The notes beneath the pieces are model-generated. The model ran no database searches. It was not told where the DNA came from and saw only the letters and a list, made by a program, of their open reading frames with translations. Below are positions 62,646 to 64,000 of a stretch of 64,000 nucleotides of DNA, piece by piece (the stretch's first letter is position 1; each line of letters opens with the position of its first letter). The stretch lies in NCBI GenBank assembly GCA_021155195.1, contig JAJNPV010000042.1, forward strand, positions 1-64,000. The letters are read 5' to 3'. A program made the translations under genes and the position numbers. The stretch is from Ohtaekwangia sp. GTDB taxonomy: Bacteria; Bacteroidota; Bacteroidia; Cytophagales; Cyclobacteriaceae.

Positions 62646-64000
62646 ATGAGCAGGAGGTTAATTTATATTATTTCATTTTTACTAATGATGAGCACGGATT
62701 TGGTTGCTCAGTTAAACCCTGTGCGTACAGCTGTAAATCGATTGGAAGATGGAAAGTGGGAGAGTTCGCATCGATTGCTTCAAAAGGTGCTACGCAAAGA
62801 CTCAATGGATGTTGAAGGTAACTTCATTACGGCTTATTGGTTTTTAGCAAAAAAAAATCCTGAGTTTCAATTGGACTCTGCCGATCGATATGCACGAAGG
62901 GCTACCGCTTTTTATTTTTTACTTGAAAGCAGAGACCGGGAAAAACTTCAAAAAGTTCCTATTGATAGCGCAATCTTGCAATCACTTCGTGAGGAAATTG
63001 ATAGCCTTGCTTTTCGGCACGCTAAACTCATTAATACAGAAGAGAGTTACAACCGATTTATTACTTCGTTCCCGGTGGCAATTCAGCATGATATGGCGAT
63101 TGAACTACGCGATGAAGTAAGTTTTTTGGAAGCATTAAAAATAAACACCTATTCAAGTTTCGATGATTATTTGAAACGATACCCGACCTCGCACCGCGCG
63201 CAAGAAGCAAAAGAACGATATGAGAAATTATTATTTGAGGAGAAGACGAAAGATAAAAAACTCACCAGTTATAAAATTTTTCTGAGCAATTTCCCGCTGA
63301 GTCCCTATGCTGCAAAAGCTGAACGTGAAATTTTTGAGTTAACTACTGCCAATGGTGAACCTGAAACATTCTTTCAGTATTTAAGGGAATATCCAAAAGG
63401 GTATAATGCAAAATTGGCGCGCGATCTTGTCTATCATTTATATAAAGAGACCGATGAAAAAATTCCGTCTATCATTGAGACTGATTCATTACGTGATGTG
63501 ATTAACGTGAGCTCAAAATTCTGGATACCTTTTTATAAAAATGAATTGTATGGATTTATGGATCAGGATGGAGAGGAGACATTGGCACCTGTGTTTGAAC
63601 AAATTGAAGAAGAATATAAATGTGGCCCTGTTAAGGATGACATCCTAATCTTTAAGTCGGGAGTGTTTAGTCGCACCGGAAGAAAAATAGCAGAGCCGGG
63701 GACAGCAATAACTAATATCGGTTGGGGTTTTTTAATTGCTGAAACAAACCGGTGCAGTTGGTTAATACATAAGTCAGGAGCGGTCATTATCTCTGATTGT
63801 TATGATGACTTTGAAATTGTTGGTAATAATTTCATTGCTGCAAAGAAAAATAAACAGTGGAAATTGTTTACGCTCACGGGTCGATTGTTAAGTATTGATG
63901 GCCTCACGGAAGTGAAAGAAATTGAAGGAGTAATCGTACTTACCCGCTTTGGAAAGAAAATACTAACCACCGCTCAACAACTATCAGGGTTTGCCAATGG
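62646..64000 (+). CDS. WG-repeat secreted protein, 3' end beyond window
   Basis: An ATG at 62646 opens a frame that stays open to the window end (451 codons seen). It starts with a signal peptide (LIYIISFLLMMSTDLVAQ). Residues about 20-270 are helical with TPR-like spacing (YNRFITSFPVAIQHDMAIEL, FDDYLKRYPTSHRAQEAKER). Then come repeats of the WG type (FYKNELYGFMDQDGEETLAP; FLIAETNRCSWLIHKSG) forming a probable beta-propeller from about residue 295. The function is unknown. The stop codon and any further repeats are outside the window. Confidence 0.75.
   Translation, partial: MSRRLIYIISFLLMMSTDLVAQLNPVRTAVNRLEDGKWESSHRLLQKVLRKDSMDVEGNFITAYWFLAKKNPEFQLDSADRYARRATAFYFLLESRDREKLQKVPIDSAILQSLREEIDSLAFRHAKLINTEESYNRFITSFPVAIQHDMAIELRDEVSFLEALKINTYSSFDDYLKRYPTSHRAQEAKERYEKLLFEEKTKDKKLTSYKIFLSNFPLSPYAAKAEREIFELTTANGEPETFFQYLREYPKGYNAKLARDLVYHLYKETDEKIPSIIETDSLRDVINVSSKFWIPFYKNELYGFMDQDGEETLAPVFEQIEEEYKCGPVKDDILIFKSGVFSRTGRKIAEPGTAITNIGWGFLIAETNRCSWLIHKSGAVIISDCYDDFEIVGNNFIAAKKNKQWKLFTLTGRLLSIDGLTEVKEIEGVIVLTRFGKKILTTAQQLSGFAN

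Overview
This window looks like a chromosomal segment of a Bacteroidota bacterium, most likely of the Cytophagia/Cytophagales type. The evidence is: TonB-dependent receptors and outer-membrane barrels with N-terminal carboxypeptidase-regulatory domains; DUF2911, DUF4412, DUF4421 and PorE-like OmpA proteins; several promoters resembling the Bacteroidota TTTG / TAnnTTTG type; weak Shine-Dalgarno sequences with frequent TTG/GTG starts; moderate-to-low GC; and REP-like and simple repeats in intergenic DNA. I found no rRNA, tRNA, CRISPR array, prophage or intact insertion sequence.

Layout. 1-12.6 kb: mostly core genes on the minus strand (DUF2911 protein, lipid kinase, a stand-alone ACP behind a sigma-54-type two-component system, LpxH-like hydrolase, FtsH, RsfS), then BirA and a LolD/FtsX-type ABC exporter on plus. 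The exporter permease carries an in-frame nested palindromic element. 12.7-14.2 kb: a small AT-rich accessory patch with a coiled-coil membrane protein, a frameshifted membrane ORF and a HicB/HicA toxin-antitoxin pair. 14.4-18.4 kb: a four-gene cluster that looks like outer-membrane transition-metal uptake (CFFCGGAG-motif secreted protein, His/Cys-rich protein, ZnuD-like TonB receptor, lipoprotein). 18.4-23.3 kb: a giant SF1 helicase with a Vsr-like nuclease tail and a triple-HhH ComEA-like protein. 23.3-24.3 kb: a gene-poor kilobase with a dead REP-associated tyrosine transposase, several REP-like hairpins and a relic duplicate of the neighbouring gene's 3' end. 24.3-28.4 kb: a tight four-gene operon (C39-like peptidase, RLAN-RimK ATP-grasp ligase, GCS2-type ligase, N-formylglutamate-amidohydrolase-like enzyme) that I consider the best candidate for a poorly characterised pathway, probably making or attaching and trimming an amino-acid or peptide conjugate.

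28.5-46.4 kb: S1/P1 nuclease, asparagine synthetase, barrel protein, FAD-linked oxidase, NlpC/P60 lipoprotein, Tat-dependent glycosylasparaginase, CutC, a large outer-membrane barrel with an unusual C-terminal extension facing a divergent LytS/LytTR two-component pair, a Met-rich DUF4412 protein, a GmhB-like phosphatase, a Dpm1-like glycosyltransferase, an M20 amidohydrolase and a Uma2 nuclease. 46.4-53.4 kb: a PorE-like OmpA protein, Lon and HslU (no HslV beside it) and a DUF4421 protein. 53.5-64 kb: TruA, an AT-rich pair of surface proteins (one with IPT and Kelch domains), a secreted esterase, a TldD/TldE-like pair that both carry signal peptides, and the 5' part of a WG-repeat protein that runs off the window.

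Together these are housekeeping proteolysis, ribosome and envelope functions with envelope-facing uptake and regulation, interrupted by two small accessory/repeat patches (12.7-14.2 and 23.3-24.3 kb).
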